Position numbers and translations under genes: made by a program. From Chromobacterium phragmitis (GTDB lineage Bacteria > Pseudomonadota > Gammaproteobacteria > Burkholderiales > Chromobacteriaceae): 64,000 bases of DNA. The DNA is taken from contig NZ_CP029495.1 of assembly GCF_003325475.1 (NCBI RefSeq), positions 2,108,001 through 2,172,000 on the forward strand, written 5' to 3'. The notes beneath the pieces are model-generated. The model had not been told where the DNA came from, searched no databases, and worked only from the letters and a program-made list of their open reading frames with translations. Within the stretch, counting starts at the first letter, position 1; every line of letters starts with the position of its first letter. This document shows positions 18,134 to 24,419 of the stretch, in pieces.

Positions 18134-18898
18134 ATGGAATTCGAACGCGATCTGGACGATGAGGCGTTGCTGCGTTACAGCCGCCATATCCTGCTTCCCG
18201 AGATCGACATCGCCGGCCAGCGCCGGCTGCTGGCGGCGCGCGCGCTGATCGTCGGCGCCGGCGGCCTGGGTTCGCCGGCGGCGCTGTACCTGGCTGGCGC
18301 CGGCGTCGGCCGGATCGCCATCGTCGACGACGACGCCGTGGAGCTGTCCAATCTGCAGCGCCAGATCGCCCACGACACCGCCAGCCTGGGCCAGGGCAAG
18401 GCCGAGTCTGCGGCGCGGAGGATGGCCGCGATGAACCCTTCGATCGAGGTCAGGCCGCTGGCCGAGCGCCTGTCAGGCGAGCGATTGATCGAAGAAGTCG
18501 CCGCGCACGACCTGGTGCTGGATTGCTCGGACAATTTCGCCACCCGCCACGCGGTCAACCGCGCCTGCGTGGCCGCCAGGGTGCCGCTGGTGTCCGGCGC
18601 GGCGGTGCGCTTCTCAGGCCAGCTGGCGGTGTTCGACAGCCGAGATGCGGCGTCGCCGTGCTACCACTGCCTGTTCCCGGACGAGGGAGAGGCCGGCGAC
18701 GGCCCGTGCGCGACGTTTGGCGTGCTGTCGCCGCTGGTGGGCGTGATCGGCAGTTTGCAGGCGGTGGAGGCGGTCAAGCTGCTGGCCGGCGTTCCGCCGG
18801 CGCTGGGCAAGCTGACCCTGTACGACGCGCTGAACGGGAGCTTCAAGCAGATCCGCGTGCCGCGCGATCCTGCTTGCGCGGTGTGCGGGGAATTGTAG
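18134..18898 (+). CDS. MoeB/ThiF/HesA-family adenylyltransferase
   Basis: A 254-residue E1-like enzyme that activates the C-terminus of a small sulfur-carrier protein (MoaD or ThiS) by adenylation. Seen: LIVGAGGLGSPAALYLAGAGVG (nucleotide-binding loop), ELSNLQRQ, DCSDNFATRHAVN, and two CxxC pairs (CYHC and CAVC) that bind zinc. There is no rhodanese extension. No moaD, thiS or other cofactor gene is adjacent, so choosing between MoeB and ThiF is not safe; the length and sequence favour MoeB slightly. Confidence 0.88.
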   Translation: MEFERDLDDEALLRYSRHILLPEIDIAGQRRLLAARALIVGAGGLGSPAALYLAGAGVGRIAIVDDDAVELSNLQRQIAHDTASLGQGKAESAARRMAAMNPSIEVRPLAERLSGERLIEEVAAHDLVLDCSDNFATRHAVNRACVAARVPLVSGAAVRFSGQLAVFDSRDAASPCYHCLFPDEGEAGDGPCATFGVLSPLVGVIGSLQAVEAVKLLAGVPPALGKLTLYDALNGSFKQIRVPRDPACAVCGEL

Positions 18899-18930
18899 GG
18901 CGGAAGCCCGGCTTGCCGGGCGTTCCGCCT
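18895..18930. repeat. REP-like hairpin, left copy
   Basis: A 36-nt imperfect palindrome, GTAGGGCGGAAGCCC ... GGGCGTTCCGCCT, beginning within the last codons of the MoeB-like gene. The same arms occur in inverted orientation 300 bp to the right with a different loop, so this is a repeated element and not a simple terminator. No T-tract follows. Confidence 0.75.
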
Positions 18931-18995
18931 GATGCATAGATGGCTGGCGATGGCGACCATAGGGTTGCAAGAAAATTTAAACAGGAGCGCTGGAT

Positions 18996-19193
18996 ATGGA
19001 GCCCCCATGGATCAGGTATCCCAAAATACCTTTGGGATCCATTGGATGGAGAATGGGTGGGGGTGAAGTGTATTGGTATGCGTTCAGGGAGTGGTACTCG
19101 TCTCTACTAGAAGATGAGCGTTTAGCTTTTATTGCCTCATTCCCTGAGCCAACTGGATGGCAGGGCTTTTATGAGCGTATTGTTCCCAGATAA
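18996..19193 (+). CDS. Small hypothetical protein between inverted REP-like repeats
   Basis: A 65-residue protein rich in aromatic residues (seven Trp, five Tyr), beginning MEPPWIRYPKIPLGSIGWRM and ending EPTGWQGFYERIVPR. CAGGAG lies nine bases before the ATG. The GSIGWRMGGGE block looks like a conserved motif, and I have a vague memory of small orphan proteins with such a block, which I cannot check. No signal peptide or membrane helix. The region is less GC-rich than its neighbours and lies exactly between two inverted hairpins, which suggests acquisition as a cassette. Confidence 0.65.
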   Translation: MEPPWIRYPKIPLGSIGWRMGGGEVYWYAFREWYSSLLEDERLAFIASFPEPTGWQGFYERIVPR

Positions 19194-19209
19194 AGATAGG
19201 CAGTGAGGC

Positions 19210-19244
19210 AGGCGGAACGCCCCCGTAGGGGGCTTCCGCCCTAC
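19210..19244. repeat. REP-like hairpin, right copy (inverted)
   Basis: On the minus strand this repeats the left element: the 15-base outer arm GTAGGGCGGAAGCCC and the 13-base arm GGGCGTTCCGCCT are identical, only the loop differs. The pair frames a 350-bp segment holding the small 65-residue gene. It also lies just past the stop of the minus-strand tlpA-like gene, where it could act as a 3' stabilising hairpin. Confidence 0.75.
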
Positions 19245-19249
19245 GTGGA

Positions 19250-19735
19250 TTACAGATGCTGCTCGATCAGCTTGCGCACTTCGGGGAAGTTCATCACCCC
19301 GACGTAGCGCTTGATGATGTTGCCCTGCTTGTCGATCAGGAAGGTGGTGGGCGCCAGCTGGATGTCGCCGAAGGCCTTGGCTGCGTCGCCCTGGGTATCC
19401 ACCGCGACGAAGAAGGGCAACTGGTACTTGGCGACAAAGCTTTGCACGTAGTTGGGCGGGTCGTAGCTCATCGCCACCGCCACCACGTTGAGGCCCTTGC
19501 CGGCGTAGTCCTGGTGCAGCTTCTTGATCTCCGGCATTTCCTCCACGCAGCCGGGGCAACTGGTGGCCCAGAAGTTGACCAGCACCACCTTGCCCTTCAG
19601 CGACGAGGTGCTGGCGGTCTGGCCGGTCAGCGAGGTCAGTTTGACCTCGGGCGCCGGATTGCCGGCGAACAGCAGCGAGTACGCGACGCCGGCCGCCACC
19701 AGCAGCGCCGCCAGGATCAACACACCTTTCTTCAT
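19250..19735 (-). CDS. TlpA-like thiol-disulfide oxidoreductase
   Basis: A 161-residue membrane-anchored or periplasmic thioredoxin-fold protein. It has an N-terminal hydrophobic segment (residues 4-24) and the thioredoxin-like domain with active site WATSCPGCVEEMPE (Cys60 and Cys63), then APTTFLIDKQGNI with the cis-Pro loop. It probably reduces periplasmic disulfides, for example in cytochrome c or metal-site maturation. It is last of four minus-strand genes (tonB-like, unknown, thioesterase, this one) with gaps of 13-34 bp. Confidence 0.9.
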   Translation of the reverse strand: MKKGVLILAALLVAAGVAYSLLFAGNPAPEVKLTSLTGQTASTSSLKGKVVLVNFWATSCPGCVEEMPEIKKLHQDYAGKGLNVVAVAMSYDPPNYVQSFVAKYQLPFFVAVDTQGDAAKAFGDIQLAPTTFLIDKQGNIIKRYVGVMNFPEVRKLIEQHL

Positions 19736-19761
19736 TTCATTTTCCCGATCGTCATTCCGGC

Positions 19762-20175
19762 TTAGGCAGACTTGGCCTGTATCAGTTCCATCGCTTCTTT
19801 CAGCGGGCCTTCCAGCACCACGGCCTTGTTCGCGCGGGTGTCGAACACCACGAAGGTGACGTCGGCCTGGGAGACCAGGGTGTCGCTGCCGTCCAGCAGC
19901 ACGCGCTGGTGGATCACCGCGCTGCGGTTGCCTATCGATTTGACGCCGGTTTCGATGACCAGCGTCTCGCCCATGGTGGCCGGGCGGGCGTAGTCGATGT
20001 TGATGTTGACCACGGCCAGCCCCAGGCCGCTTTGCAGGAATTGCGGCAGCGCGCCGCTGTCCTCGAAGCAGTTCCAGCGCGCTTCTTCCAGGAATTCCAG
20101 GTAGCGGGCGTTGTTGACGTGGCCGAACAAGTCCAGATGATAGCCGCGGACCTTGATGCGGGTTTCGTGCGCCAT
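19762..20175 (-). CDS. Acyl-CoA thioesterase, hotdog fold (4HBT/YbgC-like)
   Basis: A 137-residue hotdog-fold thioesterase. The catalytic signature of the 4-hydroxybenzoyl-CoA thioesterase group is present near the N-terminus: RGYHLDLFGHVNNARYLEFLEEARW, with the Asp of the DxxGHVNN motif. It would hydrolyse short or medium acyl-CoA. Its substrate cannot be read. It lies between an unknown gene and tlpA-like in a compact operon. Confidence 0.88.
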   Translation of the reverse strand: MAHETRIKVRGYHLDLFGHVNNARYLEFLEEARWNCFEDSGALPQFLQSGLGLAVVNINIDYARPATMGETLVIETGVKSIGNRSAVIHQRVLLDGSDTLVSQADVTFVVFDTRANKAVVLEGPLKEAMELIQAKSA

Positions 20176-20209
20176 GTGTTTTCCCCTCTTTAGTGTGTTG
20201 GCGTGGTAT

Positions 20210-20587
20210 TTAATCGGCGAGGCCGTCCAGGTCCAGAGGCGTGAACGCTTCGCGCTCCAGCGGCTCCGGAACCAGGTCAGTCAGCACCGAGTGGATTTCC
20301 ACCTTGAACCATTGCTGGAACAGGTTGGGGCTGATGTTCTGCGGCCACAGGCTGTCGTCCTCGCACCAGTCGGCCAGCTCGGCCTCGAACAGCTGGCGGT
20401 AGCTTTGCTGGACGTAGCGGCGGGCGGCGTCGGCCTCCTCTGCCGGCGGGATCAGCAGCGCGTTGCAGTCGGCGGCCAGCGCCTCCAGCGTCAGCTGCGG
20501 GTCGATGCCGCCGGGCAGGCTTTTCAGCCAGTCGAGAAACGGGGCTTGCGGGCGCAGCAGGGCGATGCTGCGGTTGACTTCGAACAT
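20210..20587 (-). CDS. Hypothetical protein (125 aa)
   Basis: I do not recognise this family. The protein is acidic, with no signal peptide or membrane helix. It begins MFEVNRSIALLRPQAPFLDWLKSLPG and contains paired acidic stretches (EAELADWCEDDSLWPQNISPNLFQQWF) and an ending of the type EPLEREAFTPLDLDGLAD. The WF-K-EIHSVLTDL segment looks helical. It starts 13 bp after the tonB-like stop and 34 bp before the thioesterase, so it is clearly an operon member. Confidence 0.7.
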   Translation of the reverse strand: MFEVNRSIALLRPQAPFLDWLKSLPGGIDPQLTLEALAADCNALLIPPAEEADAARRYVQQSYRQLFEAELADWCEDDSLWPQNISPNLFQQWFKVEIHSVLTDLVPEPLEREAFTPLDLDGLAD

Positions 20588-20600
20588 GGTGTTTCCTTGA

Positions 20601-21434
20601 TCAATGGCTGGATAAGAGGTTGTCCCGGGTGAACACGAACTTCTGGCTGATGCGCAGCGAAGGGCTGCGCGCCAGCGCCGGCGGGAACGGCGGAAACGGG
20701 GAGGAAAGCTCGACGATGCGCTGGGCGGCCTGGTCCAGCACCGCGCTGCCGGACGAGCGGCTGACCCGCTGTTTCAGCAGCGCGCCGTCGGCGGCGATGG
20801 TCACTTCCAGCGTCACCGCGCCGTGCAGCCCTTGGCGCCGCGCGTCTTCCGGGTAATTCAGGTTGCCGATGCGCTCCACTTTCAGCCGCCAGTCAGCCTG
20901 GTAGCGCGCCCATGGGTAACCGCGGGCCGCCTCGCCCAACTGGTCGCCTGGCTGGCCGCTCTCGCGGTCGCTGTCGGCGGCGGCGTTGTCTCCGCCGCGC
21001 GACAAGGCGCCGACCTGAGCCAGCAGCGAACCGGTGCTGATCTGGCCGCTGGGCGGCGCGGACGGCACTTTCGCCGGCGCGGGCGACGGGCGGACGATGG
21101 GGTTGGCGGGAGCAGGCGGCATGGGCGCTTCCTCGGCCGGTCGCGGACGAGGCGCTTCGCTGCGGCTGAGCAGCTGGGCGGGCTCCGGACTGTTGCCGGA
21201 GCCGGCGTGGTCGGCTTCCGCCGCGCGCGCGGTAGGCGGCGGAACGGGCGCCGGATGGCGGATCAGGCGTATGCTGATTTGGCCGGCCGCCGGCGGGCTC
21301 TGCGGCTCGGGCGCGCTCCGGCCGCCGCCCAGGCTGAACAGCAGCAGGTGGGCCAGCAGCGACGCGGCCAGCGCCAGCCACAGCAGCGGGCCGCTGGACG
21401 CGGATGGGCGGGAGCGGTGAAGGTGATCGGCCAT
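20601..21434 (-). CDS. TonB-family energy transducer
   Basis: A 277-residue protein with TonB architecture: a short cytoplasmic N-terminus, one membrane helix (LLWLALAASLLAHLLLFSLGG), a long Pro/Ala/Ser-rich periplasmic spacer (about residues 40-150), and a C-terminal TonB domain (NYPEDARRQGLHGAVTLEVTIAADGALLKQRVSRSSGSAVLDQAA). TonB proteins transmit the proton-motive force to outer-membrane receptors with ExbB and ExbD. No exbBD genes lie nearby. A second protein with a TonB C-terminus is encoded in the heme locus 8 kb away. Confidence 0.87.
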   Translation of the reverse strand: MADHLHRSRPSASSGPLLWLALAASLLAHLLLFSLGGGRSAPEPQSPPAAGQISIRLIRHPAPVPPPTARAAEADHAGSGNSPEPAQLLSRSEAPRPRPAEEAPMPPAPANPIVRPSPAPAKVPSAPPSGQISTGSLLAQVGALSRGGDNAAADSDRESGQPGDQLGEAARGYPWARYQADWRLKVERIGNLNYPEDARRQGLHGAVTLEVTIAADGALLKQRVSRSSGSAVLDQAAQRIVELSSPFPPFPPALARSPSLRISQKFVFTRDNLLSSH

Positions 21435-21476
21435 CGCGGTTTCCGGAGATTGCCAGAGTGTAGCACGCGGGCAAGC

Positions 21477-21500
21477 AAAAACGCCGCGCGGAGGCGGCGT
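21477..21500 (-). terminator. Rho-independent terminator of dps
   Basis: On the minus strand a 7-bp GC stem (ACGCCGC / GCGGCGT) is followed by a run of T residues (TTTTT, then GC). It starts 20 bp after the dps stop. Confidence 0.75.
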
Positions 21501-21520
21501 TCGGCGTTTGGCCGGGGCGC

Positions 21521-21988
21521 TTATTTTTCCAGCAGGCTGCGCAGCATCCAGGCGGTTTTCTCGTGCACCTGCAGGCGCTGGGTCAGCAGGTCGGCGCTGG
21601 GCTCGTCGGAGGCGCGCTCCACTACGGCGAAGACGCTGCGGGCGGTGCGGCAGACGGTTTCATGGCCGTCCACCAGTTGGCGGATCATGTCCTCGGCCTT
21701 GGGCGGCGCGCCGGCGGCCTCCGGAATGGCGGTCAGTTTGGCGTAGTCGGCGTAGCTGCCCGGCGCGTAGTGGCCCAGCGCGCGGATGCGCTCGGCGATG
21801 GCGTCCACCGCCAGCGACAGCTCGTTGTACTGGGTTTCGAACATCAGGTGCAGAGTGTTGAACATCGGCCCGGTGACGTTCCAGTGGAAGTTGTGCGTCT
21901 TCAGGTACAGGGTATAGCTGTCCGCCAGCAGGCGGGATAGGCCGTGGGCGATTTCCTGGCGGTCTTGTTCATTGATGCCGATATCCAT
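21521..21988 (-). CDS. dps: Dps/ferritin-like DNA-protection protein
   Basis: A 155-residue Dps-type miniferritin that oxidises and stores iron with hydrogen peroxide and shields DNA. Ferroxidase-site residues typical of the family are visible: NFHWNVTGPMFNTLHLMFETQYNEL, with the conserved His, Trp and the HxxxxxxF-E pattern, then DAIAERIRALGHYAPGS. GGAG lies eight bases before the chosen ATG; an open frame extends further upstream but lacks family similarity. Probable OxyR or stationary-phase control was not visible. Confidence 0.93.
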   Translation of the reverse strand: MDIGINEQDRQEIAHGLSRLLADSYTLYLKTHNFHWNVTGPMFNTLHLMFETQYNELSLAVDAIAERIRALGHYAPGSYADYAKLTAIPEAAGAPPKAEDMIRQLVDGHETVCRTARSVFAVVERASDEPSADLLTQRLQVHEKTAWMLRSLLEK

Positions 21989-22064
21989 AACGATGCTCCT
22001 TTTTGGCGGCGCTGCTTCCAGGCCGCGTTTTGGACTACACTTCCCGTTTTGAGCGGGAAATGGG

Positions 22065-22361
22065 ATGAAACCTTGGTTGTCTTGCCAGGACGGCCACGTC
22101 CGGCTGACCTTGCACGTGCAGCCCGGCGCCAAGAAGACCGAGGCGGCCGGCGAGCACGGCGATTGCCTGAAGATACGACTGGCTGCTCCGCCGGTGGACG
22201 GCAAGGCCAACGCCGCGCTGCTGGCCTGGCTGGCCGAGCGCTTCGGCGTGGCCAAGCGCGACGTGGCGCTGCTGTCCGGCGACAAGAGCCGGCACAAGGT
22301 GGTGCGGATAGACTGCGGCCTGGACGCCGCGGCCGCGCTGGACCGTTTGGGCGTTCACTGA
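22065..22361 (+). CDS. yggU: DUF167/YggU family protein
   Basis: A 98-residue protein of the YggU/DUF167 family, recognised from LTLHVQPGAKKTEAAGEHGDCLKIRLAAPPVDGKANAALLAWLAERFGVAKRDVALLSGDKSRHKVV. The fold is known from structures but the function is not. Its last 7 bp overlap the convergent fxsA gene. Confidence 0.92.
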   Translation: MKPWLSCQDGHVRLTLHVQPGAKKTEAAGEHGDCLKIRLAAPPVDGKANAALLAWLAERFGVAKRDVALLSGDKSRHKVVRIDCGLDAAAALDRLGVH

Positions 22362-22795
22362 ATGCGGCGTCCGGGAGGCGTGGTCTCGTCGACGCGGCTG
22401 TATTCGCCCTCGATGACGTCGCTGCCGCCGGCGGGGCCGGCGCCGGGCGCGCCGCCCGGCGTGCGCAGCTGGATGTCCGGGCCCTTCAGCGGCAGCAGCA
22501 GCAGGATGGCGGCAATATCGCTGAGCAGGCCGGGCAGCAGGAAAAGCAGGCCGGCCAGCGCGTAGCGCAGCGGCCATAGCAGCGAATACAGCGACACCTT
22601 GTCGCCTTGGCGCATCACGCTGCCCAGCGTCAGCAGCGCGCCCAGCTTCTGGTTGCGCAGCATCCACAGGCCCAGCATCGAGGACAGCACCACCAAGAGG
22701 AACACCGCCAGGCCGCCGATGCGGTCGGCCAGCGCCACCAGGGCGGCGATTTCGGCGAACGGGTAAATCAACAACAGCAACGGGAGTGCGCGCAT
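22355..22795 (-). CDS. fxsA: FxsA family inner-membrane protein
   Basis: A 146-residue membrane protein matching FxsA: N-terminal MRALPLLLLIYPFAEIAALVALADRIG, a central hydrophobic pair, the W-MLRNQKLGALLTLG loop, and a polar C-terminal tail. In E. coli FxsA overproduction relieves phage T7 exclusion by F plasmid; its normal role is unknown. Its start codon is only one base from the cutA start on the other strand, so the two promoters must lie inside each other's reading frames. Confidence 0.9.
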   Translation of the reverse strand: MRALPLLLLIYPFAEIAALVALADRIGGLAVFLLVVLSSMLGLWMLRNQKLGALLTLGSVMRQGDKVSLYSLLWPLRYALAGLLFLLPGLLSDIAAILLLLPLKGPDIQLRTPGGAPGAGPAGGSDVIEGEYSRVDETTPPGRRIQ

Positions 22796-22796
22796 C

Positions 22797-23141
22797 TTGA
22801 ATTCGATTCCATCTAACGATTGTTTATTGATTGTCTGCAACGCGCCGGACGCGGAAGCCGCCGAGCGCATCGCGACGACGCTGGTGGCGGAGCAACTTGC
22901 CGCCTGCGTCAATATTCTGGCCCCCTGCCGCTCAGTGTACCGCTGGCAGGGCGAGGTGGAGCGGGCGGAAGAGATTCCGCTGCTGATCAAGACCCGCGCT
23001 GACGCGTATCCGCAACTGGAGGCGCGGCTGGCGGCGCTGCATCCGTACGATGTGCCGGAGATCGTCGCGCTGCCGGTGGCGCGGGGATTGCCCTCTTACT
23101 TGACATGGGTATCGGACAGCGTGATTTCAAGTGGGGGATGA
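22797..23141 (+). CDS. cutA: Divalent-cation tolerance protein CutA
   Basis: A 114-residue CutA1 protein, a trimeric ferredoxin-like fold linked to copper tolerance. Seen: LLIVCNAPDAEAAERIATTLVAEQLAACVNILAPCRSVYRWQGEVERAEEIPLLIKT and LHPYDVPEIVALPV. No ATG or GTG is available at the proper N-terminus. The best start is TTG 22797, with GGGAG ten bases upstream inside the first codons of the divergent fxsA gene. Confidence 0.9.
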   Translation: MNSIPSNDCLLIVCNAPDAEAAERIATTLVAEQLAACVNILAPCRSVYRWQGEVERAEEIPLLIKTRADAYPQLEARLAALHPYDVPEIVALPVARGLPSYLTWVSDSVISSGG

Positions 23142-23231
23142 GCCTGAGGCACAGTATGGTGGGACTGGCTTCGCCCGCTGTTCGTTCCCATGCCGGCCGG
23201 TTGTCCGCATAAAAAAAATTAGCGGTACGGC

Positions 23232-23260
23232 TTGACGGGTCTGAAACGTTTCATTATAGT
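23232..23260 (+). promoter_or_regulatory. Sigma-70 promoter of the tRNA-Lys operon
   Basis: TTGACG (23232-23237), a 17-bp spacer, and TATAGT (23255-23260), followed by a GC-rich discriminator (TGCGAG). The likely transcription start is about 8 bases before the first tRNA. The near-consensus hexamers and GC-rich discriminator are the usual features of stringently controlled stable-RNA promoters. Confidence 0.85.
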
Positions 23261-23274
23261 TGCGAGCTCTCGAT

Positions 23275-23350
23275 GGGTCGTTAGCTCAGCTGGTAGAGCA
23301 GCGGACTTTTAATCCGTTGGTCGCAGGTTCGAATCCCGCACGACCCACCA
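23275..23350 (+). tRNA. tRNA-Lys (anticodon TTT), copy 1
   Basis: 76 nt including an encoded CCA. Acceptor stem GGGTCGT/ACGACCC, D-arm TAGCTCAGCTGGTAGAGCA, anticodon loop in GGACTTTTAATCC, variable loop, and T-arm with GGTTCGAATCC. First of five tRNA-Lys genes. Confidence 0.97.
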
Positions 23351-23387
23351 GAGAAAACTTGGTAAAGTGTAGTAGCGTGTCCCGGAC

Positions 23388-23463
23388 GGGTCGTTAGCTC
23401 AGTTGGTAGAGCAGCGGACTCTTAATCCGTAGGTCGAGTGTTCGAGCCACTCACGACCCACCA
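23388..23463 (+). tRNA. tRNA-Lys (anticodon CTT), copy 1
   Basis: 76 nt with CCA. Same acceptor stem as its neighbours, but the anticodon arm is GGACTCTTAATCC and the T-arm is GAGTGTTCGAGCCACTC. It reads AAG codons. The CTT species is often absent in bacteria, where the TTT tRNA reads both lysine codons by wobble. Confidence 0.96.
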
Positions 23464-23490
23464 TCCTAGACATGCCGCCGTACGTTGTGC

Positions 23491-23566
23491 GGGTCGTTAG
23501 CTCAGCTGGTAGAGCAGCGGACTTTTAATCCGTTGGTCGCAGGTTCGAATCCCGCACGACCCACCA
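23491..23566 (+). tRNA. tRNA-Lys (anticodon TTT), copy 2
   Basis: 76 nt with CCA, identical across the gene to TTT copy 1. The 27-bp spacer before it is unrelated to the other spacers. Confidence 0.97.
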
Positions 23567-23601
23567 ATCAAGTTCATTTCTGTCTTCAGTGCAGACCGGA
23601 T

Positions 23602-23677
23602 GGGTCGTTAGCTCAGTTGGTAGAGCAGCGGACTCTTAATCCGTAGGTCGAGTGTTCGAGCCACTCACGACCCACCA
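23602..23677 (+). tRNA. tRNA-Lys (anticodon CTT), copy 2
   Basis: 76 nt with CCA, identical across the gene to CTT copy 1, including the T-arm. A second CCA follows the encoded one by chance or slippage (CCACCACCA). Confidence 0.96.
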
Positions 23678-23717
23678 CCATCCCTGCACCTCCTCCCGAC
23701 ATGAAAATCTACCGAAT

Positions 23718-23793
23718 GGGTCGTTAGCTCAGCTGGTAGAGCAGCGGACTTTTAATCCGTTGGTCGCAGGTTCGAATCCCGCACGACCCACCA
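23718..23793 (+). tRNA. tRNA-Lys (anticodon TTT), copy 3
   Basis: 76 nt with CCA, identical across the gene to the other TTT copies. Last tRNA of the array; the terminator hairpin begins 11 bp later. Confidence 0.97.
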
Positions 23794-23804
23794 GAATTCC
23801 AGAT

Positions 23805-23833
23805 AAGCCCGGACTGCGTCCGGGCTTTTCGCG
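23805..23833 (+). terminator. Rho-independent terminator of the tRNA-Lys operon
   Basis: A perfect 10-bp stem (AAGCCCGGAC / GTCCGGGCTT) with a TGC loop, followed by TTCGCG. It lies directly after the fifth tRNA and before the Fur-box-like site of the sigma-factor gene. Confidence 0.88.
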
Positions 23834-23853
23834 TTTCCGGTTCGGATATTGAT

Positions 23854-23872
23854 GATAACGATAATTGTTATT
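23854..23872 (+). promoter_or_regulatory. Fur box upstream of the fecI-like gene
   Basis: GATAACGATAATTGTTATT matches the 19-bp Fur consensus GATAATGATAATCATTATC at 15 positions. A possible -35 TTGTTA (23865-23870) and -10 TATGCT (23889-23894), 18 bp apart, overlap or follow it, so Fur with iron would block RNA polymerase. Iron-repressed expression of the sigma factor and the heme receptor is the natural reading. Confidence 0.75.
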
Positions 23873-23921
23873 ATTTGTTGGCTTGCGGTATGCTGCGCCC
23901 TTTTCTCAACGGGCGACGCAG

Positions 23922-24419
23922 GTGTTGGACAGCTATTATCGCGAATTGCTCAATTTTCTCACCCGGGCCACCGGCTCGCGACACCGCGCCGAAGACGTCG
24001 CGCAGGACGTCTATCTGAAAGTGCTGAATCTGCAATCGCCGCGGCGGGCGAACGGCGGCGCGTCGGTGCGCTCGCCGCGGGCGCTGCTGTACGCGGCCGC
24101 GCGCAACCTGCTGATAGATGGCCATAGGCGCGAGCAGGCGCGGCCGCCGCTCGACGAGATCGACGCCAATCTGGCCGCGCCGGCGCATTGCGAGCCGGAG
24201 CGGAGGCTGGCGGCGCGCCAGCAACTGGCGCTGCTGGAACAGGCCATCGCCGCGTTGCCGCCGCGCTGCCGACAAGCCTTCGTGCTGTTCAAGCTGGATG
24301 GATTGAGCCAGGCCGAGATCGCCGCCGAAATGGGCATCTCCCGCAATATGGTGGAAAAGCACATCATCAACGGCATGCTGGCGTGTAAGCGCGCGCTGGA
24401 GCGGGAGGGAGAGCGATGA
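23922..24419 (+). CDS. FecI-type ECF sigma factor
   Basis: A 165-residue extracytoplasmic-function sigma factor of the iron-starvation (FecI) group. Sigma region 2 shows SRHRAEDVAQDVYLKVLNL; region 4 shows LPPRCRQAFVLFKLDGLSQAEIAAEMGISRNMVEKHIINGMLACKRAL. I start at GTG 23922 (VLDSYYRELLNFL) because the earlier in-frame TTG lies inside the Fur box. The FecR-like gene overlaps its stop as ATGA. It should direct transcription of the downstream receptor when FecR signals that ligand is bound. Confidence 0.92.
   Translation: MLDSYYRELLNFLTRATGSRHRAEDVAQDVYLKVLNLQSPRRANGGASVRSPRALLYAAARNLLIDGHRREQARPPLDEIDANLAAPAHCEPERRLAARQQLALLEQAIAALPPRCRQAFVLFKLDGLSQAEIAAEMGISRNMVEKHIINGMLACKRALEREGER

Noticed and set aside
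18895..18930. The hairpin after the MoeB-like gene as a plain rho-independent terminator
   Set aside because: No T-tract, and an inverted copy with identical arms exists 300 bp away, which points to a repeat element.
23275..23793. The repeated 76-nt units as a CRISPR array
   Set aside because: Each unit folds as a full tRNA-Lys with CCA, and the spacers are of unequal length (37, 27, 35 and 40 bp).
23865..23924. TTG 23865 as start of the sigma factor
   Set aside because: It lies inside the Fur box and overlaps the probable -35. The GTG at 23922 gives the normal N-terminus of the family.
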